Shown here piece after piece: positions 7,379-9,578 of a stretch of 9,578 bases of DNA. Numbering within the stretch: the stretch's first letter is position 1; every line of letters starts with the position of its first letter. The DNA is taken from NCBI GenBank assembly GCA_964526645.1, contig CAZGJN010000065.1, positions 1-9,578 on the forward strand, in the 5' to 3' direction. The stretch is from JADJNW01 sp964526645 (lineage in GTDB: Bacteria > Bacteroidota > Bacteroidia > Chitinophagales > Saprospiraceae). The notes under the pieces are model-generated. The model was given only the letters and a program-made list of their open reading frames with translations, was not told the origin of the DNA and did not search any database. Both the position numbers and the translations under genes were made by a program.

Positions 7379-7426
7379 TCTATTCTATTTGCTTATAAAA
7401 AAGAACGATGCAGGCTTAAAAATAAT

Positions 7427-7455
7427 ACGTCCTACGAATTTTATTCGTAGGACGT
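7427..7455 (-). terminator. Strong hairpin downstream of hsp20, probable terminator
   Basis: A perfect 13-bp inverted repeat, ATTCGTAGGACGT (7443-7455) and its complement (7427-7439), with a 3-base loop. Reading the minus strand, the stem is followed by ATTATTTTT, so it fits a Rho-independent terminator for hsp20. On the plus strand the trailing bases are not T-rich. It also implies that the downstream kinase group has its own promoter, which I could not identify. Confidence 0.75.
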
Positions 7456-7480
7456 TATCACATAAAAATCATGAATGCTT

Positions 7481-7930
7481 TTACTCGACTTTTACTTTTT
7501 GGTATGTCATTTCTTCTTCTTCAGGAACGTCAACAAAGGTTAATACAAGGATGCCGTTTTTGTATTGTGCGCTTATTTTTTCATGCGCTACCCTCGGCGA
7601 AAGCCTGAAAGAGCGCTCGAATGTGTTGTAATTGAACTCCTCCAAAATATAAGTGGATTCGTTTATCTTTTCGGATTTGCTTTTTTCACCTTTGATTATT
7701 AACAGATTATCCTTTACGATAACCTCTATTTCATCTTTGTTGAATCCGGGTACTGCCAGTTCGAGTTCAAATAATTTCTCTTCCTGACGGATATTGGCGG
7801 GCGGAACATTTTTTTTCTTGTAAGGAATATCAAAGGCACTCCTGCCAAGAAAGTGATCAGGGTCTATCAAGTGGGCAAAGTTCTCACCCATCCTTTCAAA
7901 AGCATGGTTTTTAATTTTTGGTCTTAACAT
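7481..7930 (-). CDS. Small heat-shock protein, Hsp20 family
   Basis: A 149-residue ATP-independent holdase that binds unfolding proteins in the cytoplasm. A variable N-terminal arm (1-43) precedes the alpha-crystallin domain (about 44-133). The domain opens with PPANIRQEEKLFELELAVPGF (43-63) and closes with the signature NGILVL (125-130) after FERSFRLSP (104-112). The acidic C-terminal tail ends in VKV (146-148), a plausible variant of the IxI/V motif that docks onto neighbouring subunits. The length and order are normal for the family. The ATG at 7930 is the only good start and a promoter candidate lies just upstream. A strong hairpin follows the gene, so it may be made alone or with the upstream gene (104 bases away, same strand). 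Confidence 0.95.
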   Translation of the reverse strand: MLRPKIKNHAFERMGENFAHLIDPDHFLGRSAFDIPYKKKNVPPANIRQEEKLFELELAVPGFNKDEIEVIVKDNLLIIKGEKSKSEKINESTYILEEFNYNTFERSFRLSPRVAHEKISAQYKNGILVLTFVDVPEEEEMTYQKVKVE

Positions 7931-7955
7931 GGCTGGATATTTTTTGATTTTACCT

Positions 7956-7986
7956 CAAAATTGTATGTTTTACTGCCTTTAGCCAA
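7956..7986 (-). promoter_or_regulatory. Candidate promoter of hsp20
   Basis: On the minus strand TTG (7986-7984) is followed by 20 bases and CAATTTTG (7963-7956), which matches TAnnTTTG except at the first base. The box ends about 25 bases before the hsp20 ATG. No inverted repeat of the CIRCE type is visible in the 104-base gap. Confidence 0.4.
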
Positions 7987-8034
7987 TGTAATCAGTCATC
8001 CTCTGCATTGATTTTTATCAATAAAAACTGTTAC

Positions 8035-8445
8035 TTAAGAGTGTTTTGCAAAAAAATGACGCACCTGCGCCACTATTTGCTTCTCGGTCATGCTGTCGGC
8101 GGTTTCCGTAGCAAGGAGCTTGGGTTTCGGTGTTGCCTGATCGCGGATGACTTTTTCAAACCCTATTTTGGCTTCTGCTGGTCCGAATAGGTAAATTTCA
8201 TCCATTTCTTTCAAGGCATCCCAGATGTTGTTAAAATATTGCTGTTCCTGGTGTTTGCGGCGCTCCAGGTACTTGCGCTCGGAGACTTCTTCCTGTGGCC
8301 CCCAGGGGGTGCTGGAGCGAGAACCACCCGACACATTAAAGTTTTCAATATCGGATTGTACACGAGTTATCACTGCCTCTTCTGCAATCAGTTCAACAAT
8401 GAACGCCTCCCTGGAGTCTAACCAAATGCCTGCTTTCTTTTTCAT
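8035..8445 (-). CDS. Small conserved protein, possibly a bacterial eRF1-like (baeRF) family member
   Basis: A 136-residue protein with no signal peptide or membrane segment. Segments I recognise as recurrent in this family are GIWLDSREAFIV (6-17), GGSRSSTPWGPQ (40-51), a charged helix ERKYLERRKHQEQQYF (56-71), IYLFGPAEAK (84-93) and ADSMTEKQIVAQVRHFF (116-132). The layout, an opening strand with Asp-His/Ser-Arg-Glu-Ala and a central FGPxEAK block, resembles proteins annotated as translational machinery or eRF1/Pelota-like; no GGQ motif is present. Function is therefore inferred only. The ATG at 8445 is preferred to the TTG at 8454, which would add three residues and start within a palindrome. 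It lies directly upstream of hsp20, suggesting a stress context. Confidence 0.7.
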   Translation of the reverse strand: MKKKAGIWLDSREAFIVELIAEEAVITRVQSDIENFNVSGGSRSSTPWGPQEEVSERKYLERRKHQEQQYFNNIWDALKEMDEIYLFGPAEAKIGFEKVIRDQATPKPKLLATETADSMTEKQIVAQVRHFFAKHS

Positions 8446-8449
8446 GATG

Positions 8450-8463
8450 ATCAAAATTTTGAT
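8450..8463. promoter_or_regulatory. Palindrome just upstream of the baeRF-like start
   Basis: ATCAAAATTTTGAT is a perfect 14-bp palindrome ending 4 bases before the ATG at 8445 on the minus strand. It could be an operator or a translation-control site. AT-rich palindromes of this length can also arise by chance, and I see no second copy. Confidence 0.3.
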
Positions 8464-8599
8464 TAGAAAAATGCATCACTTCGGGCAAAATTCAGGGTGC
8501 AGTATCGTTGTTTTAAAATTACAAATTTTTTCGGACAAATGAAAGGGTATGTGCTATTATCATGAACTACTTTTATATCAAGCAAGTAGCAATCAACTG

Positions 8600-8630
8600 T
8601 TGTACAACTGGGCTTTGTCCTTTATTTTTG
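8600..8630 (+). promoter_or_regulatory. Bacteroidota-type promoter of the LytTR gene
   Basis: TTG (8600-8602), 20 bases, then TATTTTTG (8623-8630), an exact match to TAnnTTTG. Only AGGG separates the box from the ATG at 8635, so the predicted transcript would begin at or next to the start codon. The -33 element lies within the palindrome GTTGTACAAC (8599-8608), and CAACTG is repeated directly at 8594 and 8605, 11 bases apart. Confidence 0.6.
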
Positions 8631-8634
8631 AGGG

Positions 8635-9477
8635 ATGAACGCGCTGCCTGTTTTCGTACCAAATTACCGAGATCGGCTTTTAAGGCTGATCGTTGTGCCG
8701 CTGCTGGGCATTATGTATCGGCATGTTGGCGAACCCTCTTCTTTGATTCATCTGCTGCGCGACCCGATTTATTATGCCGATCTGCTTGTTTGTATTGTGT
8801 CTGTTTGGATCAGTTGGGAATTGACCAAGTGGCTTATCCGAAAATTAGACCGGTATTATTCCTGGATCAGTGATTTTTTTCGACGTTTGGTTATTCAACT
8901 GGTCGTGGTGTATGGGATGGCTATTTCTTACACCCTTTTGGTTACTTTTGTTTATAATGATATTATTATGCGCGGCTTTAGGCACGAATTGTATGATATT
9001 AGCTTTGCTTTTGTCATAGATGTGCCGGTTTCTTTATTGATGCTTACCATTGTGCAACTGCTCTATTATGTGCTTTATCTTCAGGAATATTATACTCAAG
9101 AAATAACGGCATCTGCGTCCTTACCACCTACTCCTCCTGTTCGCAAAAACGTGCTTGCTTATTTTGGCAAATCACTCCTGCCAGTAGCCCTGGAGGAGAT
9201 TGCTTATTTTCACAAGGTTGGAGAAGTCACTTTGGTGAGAACCTTCGGCAACCAGGATTACCGCATTGATCAAACATTAGAGCAACTGGTGAGCACTCTG
9301 CCTGCCCGGCATTTCTATCGCCTCAATCGCCAGATGATTGCCAGCCTCGAAGCGGTTAAAGAAGTAAAAAGCGATGCCAGCAGTAAGCTTTTAGTGACCT
9401 TAGAACCTGCTTACGAGGAGCTTGTGACGGTAAGCCGCAAAAAGGCTTCAGCATTTAAAAATTGGTTGAATGGCTGA
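8635..9477 (+). CDS. Four-helix membrane protein with C-terminal LytTR DNA-binding domain
   Basis: A 280-residue membrane-anchored transcription regulator. Four hydrophobic segments are visible at about 14-29, 46-68, 85-107 and 122-149. A Pro-rich linker (ASLPPTPPV, 161-169) then leads to a LytTR domain at about 175-279. The domain contains IAYFHKVGEVTLVRTFG (189-205), the recognition-region motif FYRLNRQMIASLEAV (227-241) and VTVSRKKASAFKNWL (264-278). The membrane part replaces the receiver domain of AgrA/LytR-type regulators, and no histidine kinase is next to it, so it may sense membrane or envelope state directly; that is inference. The start at 8635 fits the short MNxxPVFxPNYRDRLLR N terminus. 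It is divergent from the baeRF-like gene across 189 bases, the largest gap in the window, which otherwise holds only the promoter and palindromes listed. Confidence 0.9.
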   Translation: MNALPVFVPNYRDRLLRLIVVPLLGIMYRHVGEPSSLIHLLRDPIYYADLLVCIVSVWISWELTKWLIRKLDRYYSWISDFFRRLVIQLVVVYGMAISYTLLVTFVYNDIIMRGFRHELYDISFAFVIDVPVSLLMLTIVQLLYYVLYLQEYYTQEITASASLPPTPPVRKNVLAYFGKSLLPVALEEIAYFHKVGEVTLVRTFGNQDYRIDQTLEQLVSTLPARHFYRLNRQMIASLEAVKEVKSDASSKLLVTLEPAYEELVTVSRKKASAFKNWLNG

Positions 9478-9519
9478 AAGCTTGAATAGTAGACCAGGCC
9501 TCCAGCCATTCACCTTTTT
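9468..9519. terminator. Bidirectional terminator-like hairpin after the LytTR gene
   Basis: GAATGGCTG (9468-9476) pairs with CAGCCATTC (9503-9511). The first arm overlaps the stop codon of the LytTR gene. On the plus strand the stem is followed by ACCTTTTT; on the minus strand by AACCAATTTTT. T tracts on both sides fit use by convergent genes. The 26-base loop is long for a classic intrinsic terminator. Confidence 0.5.
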
Positions 9520-9523
9520 CAAT

Positions 9524-9578
9524 TTATCTTGGTTTGCACAAAAATTCAGCAGTTTCATTCAAAAACTCGCTGGTGAGA
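9524..9578 (-). CDS. Probable C-terminal end of a further minus-strand gene (truncated by the window)
   Basis: The minus strand is open from the right edge through 17 full codons (LTSEFLNETAEFLCKPR) to a TAA at 9524. A helix-like sequence ending just beyond a bidirectional terminator-like hairpin, convergent with the LytTR gene, is what the tail of a real gene would look like. The fragment is too short to assign a family. I cannot exclude chance, since 17 open codons are not significant alone. Confidence 0.4.
   Translation of the reverse strand, partial: LTSEFLNETAEFLCKPR

Noticed and set aside
8016..8033. AT-rich inverted repeat after the eRF1-like gene, considered as a terminator
   Set aside because: The stem is only A/T pairs with almost no loop and no good T tract, too weak to call.
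8299..8309. CCCCC-A-GGGGG inverted repeat in the eRF1-like gene, considered as a third micro-insertion
   Set aside because: It encodes the TPWGPQ part of a segment that appears conserved in the family, so codon choice explains it better than insertion.
8562..8873. 103-residue open frame overlapping the LytTR gene start
   Set aside because: It is out of frame with the LytTR protein, Cys-rich and without family resemblance; the promoter is placed for the LytTR start instead.

Overview
The window looks like a piece of a Bacteroidota chromosome, probably from a Saprospirales/Cytophagales-like lineage. The grounds are a GldB-type gliding lipoprotein, a PorT-like outer-membrane barrel, a four-helix membrane protein fused to LytTR, promoter-like sequences of the Bacteroidota type (TTG, then 19-20 nt, then TAnnTTTG), starts without clear Shine-Dalgarno sites, and an IleRS of the KMSKR (type 2-like) class. 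The lineage below phylum is inference. There are no mobile elements, tRNAs, rRNAs or CRISPR arrays that I can see, and no gene-free stretch longer than about 190 bases.

Layout: ileS enters from the left edge as a 3' fragment (+) and ends at 2003. It is followed by a bidirectional terminator-like hairpin shared with the convergent minus-strand group. That group, read right to left, is a PorT-like barrel (4148-3426), nadC (3317-2454, with its own promoter candidate) and an SCP2-domain protein (2358-2059). gldB (4248-5285, +) diverges from the barrel gene and collides stop-to-stop with the next minus-strand group. That group is a P-loop kinase (7378-6866), a DinB-like protein (6829-6332) and a COG2187-type phosphotransferase-like kinase (6325-5282). 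It looks like an operon headed by the P-loop kinase. Upstream of it, behind a strong hairpin, are hsp20 (7930-7481) and a small protein resembling the bacterial eRF1-like group (8445-8035), also on the minus strand. The LytTR membrane protein (8635-9477, +) is transcribed divergently. A terminator-like hairpin separates it from what looks like the tail of another minus-strand gene at the right edge.

How the genes fit together: most are housekeeping or envelope genes (tRNA charging, NAD synthesis, gliding/secretion lipoprotein). The most notable points are (i) two short palindromic insert-like elements lying in frame inside ileS; (ii) the two halves of a widespread APH-like/P-loop kinase fusion encoded as separate genes, in reversed order, with a DinB-like gene between them; (iii) a candidate leaderless promoter on the LytTR gene with a palindrome over its -33 element; and (iv) a Tyr in place of the expected His in the quinolinate-binding motif of NadC. 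I saw no clear defence system or other wholly new system.
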